Source: Bowdeniella nasicola (GTDB lineage Bacteria; Actinomycetota; Actinomycetes; Actinomycetales; Actinomycetaceae). Taken from it: a DNA stretch of 64,000 nucleotides. Every line of letters begins with the position of its first letter. Within the stretch, counting starts at the first letter, position 1. The stretch is from NCBI GenBank assembly GCA_030537895.1, contig JAUNVA010000001.1:124001-188000 (forward strand), given 5' to 3'. Under the pieces are notes generated by a model that was not told the origin of the DNA, ran no database searches, and saw nothing but the letters and a program-made list of their open reading frames with translations. Positions 27,296 through 37,758 of the stretch are shown piece after piece. Position numbers and translations under genes: made by a program.

Positions 27296-27850
27296 GCGAT
27301 CCCGGGGGTGGCTCCGGTCGGTGCGTGCCGAGCGCGCCTTACTCGGGTTTCTCCCGTCCCGACCGGCGGCCCATCGTCGAATCGCCTCCTGGGACAAGGG
27401 CACGTACCCGCCACGGTCTGCGCACACATTCGTGCCTGCCGTTCACGGCTTCGGTGAGGGGGGCCAGGGCTCGCGTTTCTCACCCACGTTCTGAGTCCTT
27501 GCCAGTGGAGAGCACGTCAGAGACGCTAGTGCGAAATACTGCGCCGCATTGGTTCAGTCTGCCCAGTCGTTGCGGGGATCGCCGTGCAGCGGTCGGCATA
27601 TGTTCTGGCGGTCAGGTCGTCCGCTGTAGCACGGCAGGGTGCCAACGCTCAGGCGCGGAGGGACACGCGCGAGAACACGGCGTGAATCGTTGAGCGATCC
27701 TGCATAGGGAGCGCCATCGACTGATCGTCTGAGAAATCGGGGTATGGCCGGCGGCGTGGGTGCGATCAGGAAGCGTGAGAGGCTGTGCGGGCGCGACCAA
27801 GGAAAATGACTCGCCTCGTAGGCGGATAGTGCCCAGCTGAGATACGAGTG
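27296..27850. other. Gene-free stretch between holA and rpsT
   Basis: About 555 bases before the rpsT terminator hold no reading frame with recognisable protein features on either strand; the short ORFs here have shadow-like Arg/Pro/Ser composition. No tRNA fold, tandem repeat or long inverted repeat was seen. The base composition is similar to the neighbours. It may hold a small RNA or decayed sequence. Confidence 0.4.
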
Positions 27851-27881
27851 AACGCCGGGCAGCATCATGCTGCCCGGCGTT
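27851..27881 (-). terminator. rpsT terminator hairpin
   Basis: A near-continuous palindrome (AACGCCGGGCAGC with its complement, 5-base centre) starts 22 bases after the rpsT stop on the minus strand. There is no U tract. It may also stop transcription coming from holA. Confidence 0.75.
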
Positions 27882-27902
27882 AAACCTCTGAGATGGTCGA
27901 GG

Positions 27903-28163
27903 CTAGAGAGCCTGGACCTGGCGCGCGAGCTTGCTCTTGCGGTTCGCGGCCTGGTTCTTGTGGATGACACCCTTGGACTGGGCTTTATCCAGCTTGCGGC
28001 CCGCGGCGCGCAGGGCGGTCTCGGCCGCCTCCTTGTCGCCAGCCGCAATGGCCTCACGGACCCGACGCACGTAGGTCTTGAGCTCGCTCTTCACGGCCTT
28101 GTTACGCAGACGAGCCTTCTCGTTCGTCTTGTTGCGCTTGATCTGAGACTTGATGTTAGCCAC
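27903..28163 (-). CDS. rpsT: Ribosomal protein S20
   Basis: 86 residues starting from [36 protein letters not shown] and the C-terminal [17 protein letters not shown] are clear S20 signatures. The frame runs open further upstream to 28295, but S20 homology begins at this GTG. It binds 16S rRNA early in 30S assembly. The gene order holA-rpsT-lepA, with rpsT on the opposite strand, is common in bacteria. Confidence 0.96.
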   Translation of the reverse strand: MANIKSQIKRNKTNEKARLRNKAVKSELKTYVRRVREAIAAGDKEAAETALRAAGRKLDKAQSKGVIHKNQAANRKSKLARQVQAL

Positions 28164-28523
28164 TTGTGGTGAACTCTTTCGTTGTTCGCTTTCGCGATCG
28201 GATGTGGTCAGTGAGGGCTGTGCTGGTTCCGGACTGGGGCCGTGGGGATGGCCCGGGCGCTGGTCCCAGCAGGTGCGTGCATGACCATGCAACACACCGA
28301 GGGTCTAGGTTACCAGGTTCGAGTGCGCGCGCGAACCCCGCGCGATGTGACACCGGGCACCAGAGTGGATCGCCATGCGCAGGCGGGAGTTCTGCAGTGA
28401 CCCGCGCGCCTCGGTGATGGCGTGGTGTTGGGCGAGAGGTGTGCGTGCTCGACCCGATAAAGCGTGCCGTCCGCCGGTTCGTGTGCGAAAGCATCCCATC
28501 CGTACCTGAGGGGCGCGTTTGTG
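28164..28523 (-). promoter_or_regulatory. rpsT upstream region, possible promoter and leader
   Basis: 360 bases without a gene separate rpsT from the PemK-like gene. On the minus strand TAACCT (28307-28312) with TTCGCG 17 bases upstream is a possible promoter; it would give a leader of roughly 135 bases before the rpsT GTG. An AAAGAG element near the GTG is a weak ribosome site. S20 synthesis is translationally autoregulated in E. coli, so a structured leader is plausible but not shown here. Confidence 0.3.
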
Positions 28524-29129
28524 CTAGGCGCCGTGCATGTCGCGCAGCGCTGCCGTCACCTCGCGAAACCGATCCTCGGCCAGGCGTCCACCCTCGCGAC
28601 GGATCGCGCTGGGCTCGACCCACAAAAGTCGGTCGAGGCGGACCTCGGAGGGCCGGCCGCGTCGATCCCAGGCGCCGGTGCCGATGTCCATCCAATACCG
28701 TCCCCAGTGGGCTTCCTGTTCCGCATCGCGGTCGTGGTCCTTGCTCGTGAGCTGGGCAACGATGAGGTCGCCGCCGTCACGGGCGAGGACAAGGACAGGG
28801 CGGTCTTTACCCTGGGAGGCGTCCTCCTCGTAGGGAACCCAGGTCCACACCACTTCACCCGGATCGGCTTCGCCATCGGGCTCAGGGGCGTAGGTGAATC
28901 GCGGCAGACCGCGGCTGGTGTCGTATTCGCCAATCGGTGCGTCGCGCCGGGACGAGATGCTTGTGCGCTTCGAGGTGCGGGGGTGTGTCCGAGTCCGGGG
29001 GCGAGGTCGTGTGCTGCGCGAACGGCGCGAGCGGGAACGCTGAGTGGACGAGGACCGCAGGGCCGATCGCAGAAGGTCTTCAGCGATTCCGGTTGCGATC
29101 TTGAGGCCGCGAGAGAGCAAACGGTTCAC
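28524..29129 (-). CDS. PemK/MazF-like protein with a basic N-terminal tail
   Basis: 201 residues. The C-terminal part (about 85-190) fits the PemK/MazF endoribonuclease fold: GEVVWTWVPYEED, GKDRPVLVLAR, and a later VRLDRLLWVEPSAI strand. The first 65 residues are an extended Arg/Ser/Thr-rich basic region, unusual for a toxin and suggestive of RNA binding. No antitoxin-sized gene is adjacent: the upstream neighbour is a membrane protein. This form may be a housekeeping RNase-like protein rather than a toxin. The GTG start follows a TAGGCT -10 box by 6 bases. Confidence 0.72.
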   Translation of the reverse strand: MNRLLSRGLKIATGIAEDLLRSALRSSSTQRSRSRRSRSTRPRPRTRTHPRTSKRTSISSRRDAPIGEYDTSRGLPRFTYAPEPDGEADPGEVVWTWVPYEEDASQGKDRPVLVLARDGGDLIVAQLTSKDHDRDAEQEAHWGRYWMDIGTGAWDRRGRPSEVRLDRLLWVEPSAIRREGGRLAEDRFREVTAALRDMHGA

Positions 29130-29135
29130 GCGCCC

Positions 29136-29141
29136 AGCCTA
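29136..29141 (-). promoter_or_regulatory. -10 box (TAGGCT) of the PemK-like gene
   Basis: Minus-strand TAGGCT, 6 bases before the GTG at 29129, gives the gene its own leaderless promoter separate from the membrane-protein gene upstream. Confidence 0.5.
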
Positions 29142-29173
29142 ACGCAGGTCGCTGCGCTGGCAGGAGAAGCGAT

Positions 29174-29749
29174 CTAGAACAGGAGCGCGAAGGCGCAGGT
29201 GATGAAGCCGAGGATCGAGAGGGGGATGGCGGCCGCCGTAAGAAGGAAGGACGCGAGGACGAGGCGCATGTCGTATTTCAAAAACGGTGCCTGCCCCAGA
29301 CCACCGGCGGCGCGCACCAGACCCCGCTGGGCGGCCTCGATGCGCGGGAAGAAGCGTGCGGTGCGAATCATCGACTCACGGTAGGCCTCGCCAAGGATTT
29401 CGGCTTCCTCCTGCAATTGACTGCTGAGTTGGGATGTCTCGCTCTCTCGCGGCTCGGCGACGTCTTGGCTCACGATGACCTCGGTGCGGGTTCGCCGGTT
29501 CAGTTCCTCGACTCCGGACAGGATGCGTGAGCGGAAGAAGGCGAACGAGGCGATGGCGATAAAGAGGATGACCGCCACGATGACGGGGAGCCAGACAGCA
29601 CCCGAGTCGCTACGGAACCACAGGGCGAGCGTCATGACGGCGAACAGCGCCCATACGACGCTGGACGCAATGAGGAGGAATGCTCCCGGCTTCGCGGTGA
29701 TCCGCACCAAAAGCGGGAGCAGCTGGTTGACGGCGTGGCTCTGGGACAT
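29174..29749 (-). CDS. Membrane protein of unknown function
   Basis: 191 residues. Two TM helices near the N-terminus (about 23-45 and 53-74), a long charged, probably coiled-coil middle (about 78-130, SQLSSQLQEEAEILGEAYRES), and a C-terminal hydrophobic hairpin (about 160-190). No known family is recognised. The ATG (MSQSHAV) is chosen over an upstream GTG because CACAGT ends 6 bases before it. Lies on the strand opposite lepA. Confidence 0.68.
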   Translation of the reverse strand: MSQSHAVNQLLPLLVRITAKPGAFLLIASSVVWALFAVMTLALWFRSDSGAVWLPVIVAVILFIAIASFAFFRSRILSGVEELNRRTRTEVIVSQDVAEPRESETSQLSSQLQEEAEILGEAYRESMIRTARFFPRIEAAQRGLVRAAGGLGQAPFLKYDMRLVLASFLLTAAAIPLSILGFITCAFALLF

Positions 29750-29755
29750 ACCTTC

Positions 29756-29761
29756 ACTGTG
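29756..29761 (-). promoter_or_regulatory. -10 box (CACAGT) of the membrane protein gene
   Basis: Minus-strand CACAGT is 6 bases before the ATG at 29749. A GAAGG sequence lies within those 6 bases, so a normal leader is also possible. Confidence 0.3.
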
Positions 29762-30079
29762 ACACGCCTTCCGGTCACCTTCCACTCGCCCGCTGCGGGT
29801 GGGGTCCAGGCACTGCCTTTGCTGGGTTCCGTCACGCGGGGGTAGTGAACCAGCGCGATAAATCGTGGTGTTGAGGGGGGCTGACTGAGCGCGGGCGACT
29901 ACCCGAGCCGCTCACTTTCCGGCGGGTGTGCCCATTGGATATCGACGCAGCCGCGCCAGTTTCGCGTGGCGCTGATGGACCTCACGATGGCTGGGCTGTG
30001 GTGTGCACGCCCGCGATAGTGTGCCGACAGCGCTTCGTGAGACAATGCCGAGAGAATATTCGTCCGAAGGAAGAGCTCA

Positions 30080-31933
30080 GTGCCTGCCAAGTCCACTCCC
30101 TCCCTGGAGCCGATCACACCGGCCGCCACCGACCCAACGCTGCTGCGCAATTTCTGCATCATCGCTCATATCGATCACGGTAAGTCCACACTTGCGGACC
30201 GCATGCTTCAGCTGACGGGGGTGGTCGAGGACCGCCTCATGCGCGCCCAATACCTCGACCGGATGGAGATTGAACGTGAGCGCGGCATCACCATCAAGAG
30301 CCAGGCGGTGCGCATGCCCTGGGTGATGGACGAAACTCCGTACGCGCTTAATATGATCGACACGCCTGGGCACGTGGACTTCTCCTATGAGGTATCGCGC
30401 TCGCTTGCGGCCTGCGAGGGCGCGGTCCTGCTCGTCGACGCTGCGCAGGGCATCGAAGCACAGACCCTCGCCAACCTGTACATGGCGCTGGAGAACGATC
30501 TCACGATCATCCCGGTGTTGAACAAGATCGACCTGCCGGCCGCCCAGCCGGAACGCTACGCGGAAGAACTCGCAGGCCTGATCGGGGGCGAGCCCGAGGA
30601 CTGCCTGCGCGTCTCGGGGAAGACTGGCGAGGGCGTGCGCGAGCTCATGGACCGGATCGTCTCGGAAATCCCACCGCCTGCGGGCAAGCCGGACGGCCCC
30701 ACTCGGGCGATGATTTTTGACTCGGTCTACGACACCTATCGCGGCGTGGTCACCTACGTGCGAGTTGTCGACGGCGAAATCCGCGCGCGGGACCGCATCG
30801 AGATGCTCTCAACCAAGGCCACCCACGAACTCCTCGAGATCGGCGTGATCTCCCCCGAGCCCCGCGCGACCGAAGGGCTCGGTGTGGGAGAGGTGGGCTA
30901 TCTCATCACGGGCGTGAAGGAGGTCCGACAGTCTCGGGTTGGCGACACCGTCACGACGACGGCGCGCGAGGCCACTGAGCCGCTCGCGGAGTATCGGGAC
31001 CCGCAGCCCATGGTGTTCTCCGGGCTCTACCCGATCGACGGTTCCGACTATCCCGCGCTGCGCGAGGCCCTTGACAAGCTCAAACTGAACGACGCCGCAC
31101 TCACCTACGAGCCCGAAACGTCAGCCGCGCTCGGATTCGGATACCGTTGCGGCTTCCTTGGATTGCTCCACCTGGAGATCGTGCGCGAACGCCTCGATCG
31201 CGAGTTCGGTCTCGACCTCATCTCCACGGCGCCAAACGTCGTCTACACCGTGGATCTCGAGGACGGCTCGAGTGTGAAGGTGACTAACCCCTCGGAATTC
31301 CCTGGCGGCAAGATCGCCGCGGTACACGAACCCACGGTGAAGGCCACGATCCTGCTGCCGAGCGAATTCGTGGGGCCGGTGATGGAGCTGTGTCAGTCCC
31401 GCCGAGGCTCTCTCGACGGTATGGATTACCTCTCGCCCGAGCGCGTAGAGCTGCGCTATCACCTACCGCTCGCCGAGATCGTGTTTGACTTCTTCGATCA
31501 GCTCAAGTCCCGAACGAAGGGATACGCCTCGCTGGATTACGAGCCGGCGGGTGACCAGGTCTCGAACCTCGTCAAGGTCGACATTCTGCTGCACGGCGAC
31601 CCCGTGGATGCCTTCTCGGCCATCGTGCACCGCGATGCCGCATACGACTACGGGGTGCGCATGGCGAGGTCCTTGAAGAAGCTCATTCCGCGTCAGCAGT
31701 TCGAGGTGCCGATTCAGGCCGCGATCGGATCGCGCGTCATTGCGCGCGAGAATATCCGCGCGCTACGCAAGGACATGTTGGCCAAATGCTATGGCGGCGA
31801 TATCTCGCGTAAGCGCAAGCTGCTGGAAAAGCAGAAGGAAGGCAAAAAGCGGATGAAGGCCATTGGTCGGGTGGAAGTCCCGCAGGAGGCGTTCGTGGCC
31901 GCACTGTCGACCGATGGCGGGGGTGACTCGTGA
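30080..31933 (+). CDS. lepA: Elongation factor 4 (LepA)
   Basis: 617 residues. The GTPase domain has G1 AHIDHGKST, the G2 region [12 protein letters not shown]3 DTPGHVDF and G4 NKIDLP. Domains II-V follow, ending with the LepA-specific C-terminal tail ([27 protein letters not shown]). It acts on stalled or misassembled ribosomes. GTG start with a GAAGGAAG ribosome site. The next gene overlaps by 4 bases. Confidence 0.97.
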   Translation: MPAKSTPSLEPITPAATDPTLLRNFCIIAHIDHGKSTLADRMLQLTGVVEDRLMRAQYLDRMEIERERGITIKSQAVRMPWVMDETPYALNMIDTPGHVDFSYEVSRSLAACEGAVLLVDAAQGIEAQTLANLYMALENDLTIIPVLNKIDLPAAQPERYAEELAGLIGGEPEDCLRVSGKTGEGVRELMDRIVSEIPPPAGKPDGPTRAMIFDSVYDTYRGVVTYVRVVDGEIRARDRIEMLSTKATHELLEIGVISPEPRATEGLGVGEVGYLITGVKEVRQSRVGDTVTTTAREATEPLAEYRDPQPMVFSGLYPIDGSDYPALREALDKLKLNDAALTYEPETSAALGFGYRCGFLGLLHLEIVRERLDREFGLDLISTAPNVVYTVDLEDGSSVKVTNPSEFPGGKIAAVHEPTVKATILLPSEFVGPVMELCQSRRGSLDGMDYLSPERVELRYHLPLAEIVFDFFDQLKSRTKGYASLDYEPAGDQVSNLVKVDILLHGDPVDAFSAIVHRDAAYDYGVRMARSLKKLIPRQQFEVPIQAAIGSRVIARENIRALRKDMLAKCYGGDISRKRKLLEKQKEGKKRMKAIGRVEVPQEAFVAALSTDGGGDS

Positions 31934-32586
31934 GCTCGCTCGGCCGCCTCGAGGCGGTGTGCCTCGCGCATCCCGTCCTCAAGGTGGTGCCGGGCCACGT
32001 GGGACTCTCGGCAATCGATAAGCGGCCGACATCGGAACCCGTCACGGTGACAACGCTGGGGCTGCGTGGCGATATCCAGTGCGACCGGGCGCATCATGGC
32101 GGCGTCGATAAGGCGATCTACGCGATGGACGCCCGCGAATTCACGTACTGGGAGCGCGAACTGGACACGGAGCTTCCCTCCGGCGTGTTCGGTGAAAACC
32201 TCCGCATTGATTCGTCCTCCGAGTGGGGAATTGATGACGCCGAGATTGGAGAACGCTGGCAGATTGGCGGCGTGCGTGTGGAGGTGACGGGACCGCGTAA
32301 CCCGTGTGCAACCTTTGCCCATCACATGGGTGAGGAGCGCTGGGTTCGCCGGTTTCGTGATCACGGCCGGCCCGGGGTCTACCTCAAGGTAGTGGAGCCA
32401 GGTCAGGTGCGCGTCGGTGATGACGTCACCCTGGTCGATCGGCCCGGGCACGGGGTGAGTGTCGCGTCCTGGTTTGCCGAGCCGACGCCGGACAAGGCCC
32501 GCGCCGTCTTGAGCATGCACGATTCGGGAGCCATCACAGTCGCCCATTACACGTTGAAATACCTGATCGCGGCGGTCCACCGATGA
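31930..32586 (+). CDS. MOSC domain protein (YiiM-like)
   Basis: 218 residues. [22 protein letters not shown] is the MOSC metal/sulfur-binding start, and FGENLRI and [13 protein letters not shown] carry the conserved Cys. The C-terminal 45 residues match the 3-alpha helical domain of YiiM-type proteins. Such proteins deliver sulfur or reduce N-hydroxylated compounds with a molybdenum cofactor. Coupled to lepA (GTGA) and to trmB (ATGA). Confidence 0.88.
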   Translation: MSSLGRLEAVCLAHPVLKVVPGHVGLSAIDKRPTSEPVTVTTLGLRGDIQCDRAHHGGVDKAIYAMDAREFTYWERELDTELPSGVFGENLRIDSSSEWGIDDAEIGERWQIGGVRVEVTGPRNPCATFAHHMGEERWVRRFRDHGRPGVYLKVVEPGQVRVGDDVTLVDRPGHGVSVASWFAEPTPDKARAVLSMHDSGAITVAHYTLKYLIAAVHR

Positions 32587-33314
32587 GCGATCGAGGGACA
32601 GACGCTCGCTTTCCGGCGCGCACGACGTCCTTCGTCCGGCGCGGCCAGCGAATGACACGCGGTCAGGCGGCTGCCCTGAAAGAATCAGGGGCCAGCTACG
32701 TGGTAGAGATTCGACGTGGTACGGCCGTGACGACCGTTGCCGAAGACGAGCGCCTCGACGTCGACACTCTGTTCGCGCCCCTCGGGGCCGATGCGCCGCT
32801 CATCGTCGAGATCGGCACCGGCACAGGAGATCAGATTTGCCACGCGGCGGCAGCGGCCCCACACACGCGGTTCCTCGCGTTTGAGGTGTGGCGCCCGGGC
32901 GTCGCGCAGACGGTGGCGAAGGCGCGAGATGCAGGTCTGCGCAACCTGCGCATCGTTGAGGCGGACGCCGAACAGTGCCTTCGCTTTCTCCTGCCGGAGG
33001 CGAGTGCCGATGAGGTGTGGACCTTCTTCCCCGACCCGTGGCGTAAGCGTCGCCACCACAAACGACGGCTCGTCAAGCCGAGTTTCGCCAGTGACGTCGC
33101 GAGGCTCCTTATCGATGGCGGCCCGTGGCGGCTCGCCACGGATTGGCGATCCTATGCCAGCCAGATGATTGCGGTGCTCGCCGCTCACGAAGAGTTCGAC
33201 CTCTACAACCGGGGCCGCTACGAGGGCCGTATTCTCACGAAATTCGAGCAGCGCGCCATCGACGAAGGGCGGTTTCCCTACGACCTCACCGCCGTGCGGC
33301 GGCCGCGCGCCTGA
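32583..33314 (+). CDS. trmB: tRNA (guanine-46-N7)-methyltransferase
   Basis: 243 residues. The SAM site is VEIGTGTGDQICHAA, followed by FLAFEVWRPGVAQT, the TrmB motif VWTFFPDPWRKRRHHKRRLV and the C-terminal TKFEQRAIDEGR. It makes m7G46 in tRNA variable loops. Overlaps hemW by one base (TGATG). Confidence 0.95.
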   Translation: MSDRGTDARFPARTTSFVRRGQRMTRGQAAALKESGASYVVEIRRGTAVTTVAEDERLDVDTLFAPLGADAPLIVEIGTGTGDQICHAAAAAPHTRFLAFEVWRPGVAQTVAKARDAGLRNLRIVEADAEQCLRFLLPEASADEVWTFFPDPWRKRRHHKRRLVKPSFASDVARLLIDGGPWRLATDWRSYASQMIAVLAAHEEFDLYNRGRYEGRILTKFEQRAIDEGRFPYDLTAVRRPRA

Positions 33315-34519
33315 TGTCGGCCCTACCGGACGGAGATCCGGCTCCCGACGACGGCGCCTTACCGGCGTCGGCTCTCGCGCGGGTTGGAGAACGGCCCTTC
33401 GCGGCATACGTCCACGTGCCGTTCTGTTCGGTGCGCTGTGGCTATTGCGATTTCAACACCTACACGGCTACCGACCTGGGGCCGGGCGCGGATCGCGAGA
33501 ACTACGACGAGACCGTCGCGCGCGAAATCGCGCTCGCCCGCCGTGTGCTGGGCCGTGCCGGTCCCCTCGACACCGTCTTCTTCGGTGGCGGAACACCAAC
33601 CCTTCTGGCCCCAGGCCAATTGACGCGTATGCTCGAGGCGCTCGAGGCAGCTTTCGGGCTCACATCCGGCGCAGAGGTGAGCGTCGAAGCCAATCCGGAT
33701 ACGGTTGACGCGTCCTATTTCGCTCGGTTGGCGGCAGAAGGCATCACGCGGGTCTCGATCGGTATGCAAAGTGCCGACCCATCGGTGCTGGCAACCCTGG
33801 AACGCACTCATGATCCAGCCCGGGTCGCGCGAGCGGTCGAGGCCGCACGAGCAGCGTGCCTGGAGGTTTCAGTGGACCTGATCTATGGCACGCCGGGGGA
33901 GAGCGCCTCCTCGTGGGATAGGAGTGTGCGCACAGCATTGGAACTCGGACCGGATCACGTGTCCTGCTACGCGCTTGGAATTGAAGAGGGCACGAAGCTG
34001 GGAGCACAGGTCCGCCGCGGGGAGGTTCCCGACGTCGATCCGGATGTACAAGCGGAGCGCTACGAACACGCCGATGCGCTCCTGCACGCCGCGGGCTACG
34101 CCTGGTATGAGGTCTCTAACTGGGCGCGTCCGGGTGCCGCCTGTCGGCACAACCTGCACTATTGGCGCGGCGACGACTGGTGGGGTTTCGGACCCGGCGC
34201 CCATTCGCACGTGGCGGGTGTGCGGTGGTGGAACGTGAAACATCCGCGCGCCTATGCGGCACGGCTCGCTGCCGGACATTCGCCCGCAGCAGGGCGGGAG
34301 GTTCTGTCCGCAGAAGCGCTCGCGGAAGAGAAGGCAATGCTCGGCGTCCGTCTCGCCGAGGGCATGGACCTGCCAGGTGGGGCGCCTGCGGGGACGCTCG
34401 AGATGCTCGTGGCCGATGGGCTGATCGATGGGGCGCTAGCCGAGCGTGGCCGGATTCGTCTCACCCTGCGCGGTCGCCTCCTCGCTGATCGGGTGACCTA
34501 CGCGATCCTCGGAATCTAG
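33314..34519 (+). CDS. hemW: HemW-type radical SAM heme chaperone
   Basis: 401 residues from the ATG that shares a base with the trmB stop. The radical-SAM cluster motif is CSVRCGYC within HVPFCSVRCGYCDFNTY. FFGGGTPTLL and the SVEANPDT segment follow, and the C-terminal HemN/HemW domain ends near the stop. Homologues were long annotated as oxygen-independent coproporphyrinogen oxidases but act as heme chaperones; Actinobacteria make heme by the coproporphyrin route. An upstream in-frame extension to 33125 is a trmB shadow. Confidence 0.93.
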   Translation: MSALPDGDPAPDDGALPASALARVGERPFAAYVHVPFCSVRCGYCDFNTYTATDLGPGADRENYDETVAREIALARRVLGRAGPLDTVFFGGGTPTLLAPGQLTRMLEALEAAFGLTSGAEVSVEANPDTVDASYFARLAAEGITRVSIGMQSADPSVLATLERTHDPARVARAVEAARAACLEVSVDLIYGTPGESASSWDRSVRTALELGPDHVSCYALGIEEGTKLGAQVRRGEVPDVDPDVQAERYEHADALLHAAGYAWYEVSNWARPGAACRHNLHYWRGDDWWGFGPGAHSHVAGVRWWNVKHPRAYAARLAAGHSPAAGREVLSAEALAEEKAMLGVRLAEGMDLPGGAPAGTLEMLVADGLIDGALAERGRIRLTLRGRLLADRVTYAILGI

Positions 34520-34531
34520 ACACGCGATGGT

Positions 34532-35434
34532 CTAGACACTCGAGGGCCCATAGCGGTCGGACAGGACGAAGTCGATCAATTCTTCCACCCGTCCGATGAG
34601 CGAGGCCTCAACGTCGCGATAGTCGCGCACCCGCGCCAGAATTGCACGCCACCCGGCAGCGATATCGGCTTGAGTCTCAGCGGGCAGCCCGAGAGCGTGC
34701 AGCGTGCCAACCTTGATGTCCATCGAACGGGGAACGTTCGGCCACGCCGATAATCCCACCCGGTGGGGCTTCACGGCCTGCCAGACGTCCACGTAGGGAT
34801 GTCCCAGCACGAGCACGTGCGGCGCTCCGGGCAGGTGTGCGAGGACCCGCTCGACGTGCCTGCTCTCCTTGGACCCGGGCACGAAATGATCGACGAGGAC
34901 CCCCGCTCGGCGGCCGGGGCCAGGACCGAAGGCGGCCAGGACCTCCTCGAGACGGTCGACGCCCTCCAAGAGTTCGACGGCGACGCCGTCGTAGCCCAGG
35001 TCTTCACCCCACACTTTCTGGATGAGATCGGCGTCGTGGCGGCCCTCGACAAATATGCGTGAGGGCAGCGCGACTGTCGAGCGGGCGTCGGGGCGAGCGA
35101 GCGATCCGGATGCGGTGCGCCTAGGGGGCGGTGCTCCTCGGCCCGCACCGGTGCGCTCGCAGGGACGCGGAGGAGTGAGGATCACGGGGGCGCCGTCGAG
35201 TAGAAACCCGGGGCCGAGCGGAAAGGTGCGGACCCGCTCGTGGCGGTCGGTCAGTTCCACGACGTGGAGTCCGCCAGATTTCTCCACCCGCGTAATCTCC
35301 CCCACCCAGCCGGTCTCCACCTCTTCGACAACCTCCCCGAGGGAGGCGGGAATCTCACGAGCGCGCGCCCGTTGAGCGCGCCTGGCCGCATGGGGATCGT
35401 GGGTGAAGATATCGGTGCCGTATCGATCGATCAC
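34532..35434 (-). CDS. DUF3097 family protein
   Basis: About 300 residues of the actinobacterial DUF3097 family, recognised from the FVEGRHDADLIQKVWGEDL, LLEGVDRL and VDHFVPGSKESRH segments. The acidic EGxxD ... VDHF arrangement recalls a TOPRIM-like site; that is inference. No experimental role is known to me. The frame runs open to 35479, but GTG at 35434 (VIDRYGTDIF) is chosen because a TACCCT -10 box ends 6 bases before it and because the longer form would overlap the CIRCE-like repeat. Divergent from hrcA and convergent with hemW. Confidence 0.78.
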   Translation of the reverse strand: MIDRYGTDIFTHDPHAARRAQRARAREIPASLGEVVEEVETGWVGEITRVEKSGGLHVVELTDRHERVRTFPLGPGFLLDGAPVILTPPRPCERTGAGRGAPPPRRTASGSLARPDARSTVALPSRIFVEGRHDADLIQKVWGEDLGYDGVAVELLEGVDRLEEVLAAFGPGPGRRAGVLVDHFVPGSKESRHVERVLAHLPGAPHVLVLGHPYVDVWQAVKPHRVGLSAWPNVPRSMDIKVGTLHALGLPAETQADIAAGWRAILARVRDYRDVEASLIGRVEELIDFVLSDRYGPSSV

Positions 35435-35440
35435 CACGCC

Positions 35441-35446
35441 AGGGTA
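35441..35446 (-). promoter_or_regulatory. -10 box (TACCCT) of the DUF3097 gene
   Basis: Minus-strand TACCCT is separated by 6 bases from the GTG at 35434. It lies next to the CIRCE-like element of the divergent hrcA gene. Confidence 0.4.
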
Positions 35447-35472
35447 GGGGATTTGCGGTGACGGCGGTACAC

Positions 35473-35499
35473 TTGGCACTCGAGGCCCGAGAGTGACAG
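35473..35499 (+). promoter_or_regulatory. CIRCE-like HrcA operator
   Basis: TTGGCACTC, 9 bases, GAGTGACAG. The CIRCE consensus is TTAGCACTC-N9-GAGTGCTAA; the left arm matches 8 of 9, the spacer is exactly 9, and the right arm matches 6 of 9. It lies 116 bases upstream of hrcA, as expected for HrcA autoregulation, though the right arm is degraded. Confidence 0.6.
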
Positions 35500-35614
35500 C
35501 GCCCGTCGCGGAGCCCGACGGCAGTATCGAGGCGGCGCGCAGTCATGAGTAAACGCGGGCTGTGCGTCCCGGGCACGGGGGACGTCGCTGAGCTGGTGCC
35601 AGAGAGGAGGAACA

Positions 35615-36636
35615 ATGAGCGACCGCCGGGTGCGCGTCCTGCAGGCGATCGTGCAGGACTATGTGCAGACTCGTGAGCCCGTGGGCTCCAAGGCGCTCGC
35701 CGAACGCCACGCCCTCGGGGTCTCTCCGGCGACCATTCGAAACGATATGGCCGCACTCGAAGACGCCGGCCTCATCACCCAGCCACACACCTCCGCCGGA
35801 CGCATCCCCACGGACCTGGGCTACCGGGCCTTCGTCGACCAGATTTCGCGTTTAAAGCCGCTGTCCGCGGCTGAGCGGCGCGCGATCGAGACCCTTCTCT
35901 CGGACGCGGTCGACCTCGAAGAGGTGTTGGAACGGGCAGTGCGACTGCTCGCTTCGCTCACGCGGCAGGTCGCCGTCGTCCAGTACCCGTCGCTGCACCG
36001 CACTGTCATCCGCCACCTCGAGATCGTGCCGCTGTCGGTGCGGCTGCTGCTGCTGGTCATCATTACCGATTCCGGTCGCGTTGAGCAGCGCACCATTGGT
36101 TGCCCCATCGAGATCGATGACGACGCGCTGCACAAGTTCAAGACCGCGATCAATGCGGCGCTCGCGGGCAAACGGTTGCCGGAACTCGATGAGCCACTGG
36201 CAGCATTGCACGCCGTGGTTCCCGAGTACCTGGCCCCCCTGCTGGCCGCGATTAGCAACGAGCTGGTGGCGATCCTGCAGGACGAGTCGGTGGACCGGGT
36301 CGCGATGGCGGGCACGGCGAACCTCGCGCGCACGCCATCGGATTTTTCGCATTCGATTGGCCCGGTCTTGGAGGCGCTGGAGGAGCAAGTGGTGCTGCTG
36401 AAGCTCTTCTCCGAGATGAGCGAAGACGATCCGGTGACCGTGCGCATTGGTGCCGAGACTCACCACGACCAGCTCGCGGAGACGTCGCTCGTCACCTCGA
36501 TGTACACAGCACCCGCGGAATCTTTCGCGGCCCTCGGTATTGTGGGCCCAACCCGGATGGACTATCCGGCGGCGATGACCATCGTGCGCGCTGTCGCACG
36601 CTGTATTTCCCGAATCCTTAACGGAGACGACAACAC

Positions 36637-36640
<4 letters not shown>
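35615..36640 (+). CDS. hrcA: Heat-inducible transcription repressor HrcA
   Basis: 341 residues. The N-terminal winged helix contains [32 protein letters not shown] and the family motif [18 protein letters not shown]; the C-terminal GAF-like dimerisation domain ends with [14 protein letters not shown]. HrcA binds CIRCE and represses chaperone genes. ATG with an AGAGGAGG site. A CIRCE-like repeat lies upstream. First gene of the chain of closely spaced genes that runs to era; dnaJ overlaps by 4 bases (GTGA). Confidence 0.96.
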
Positions 36641-37755
<1,115 letters not shown>

Positions 37756-37758
37756 CGC

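Noticed and set aside
27554-28057. 167-aa minus-strand ORF overlapping rpsT and the holA-rpsT gap
   Set aside because: Half of it is a frame-shifted shadow of rpsT and the rest is Arg/Pro/Ser-rich with no motif or ribosome site.
28310-28345. TTCGA-containing stretch resembling a tRNA T arm upstream of rpsT
   Set aside because: No acceptor stem or anticodon arm can be formed around it.
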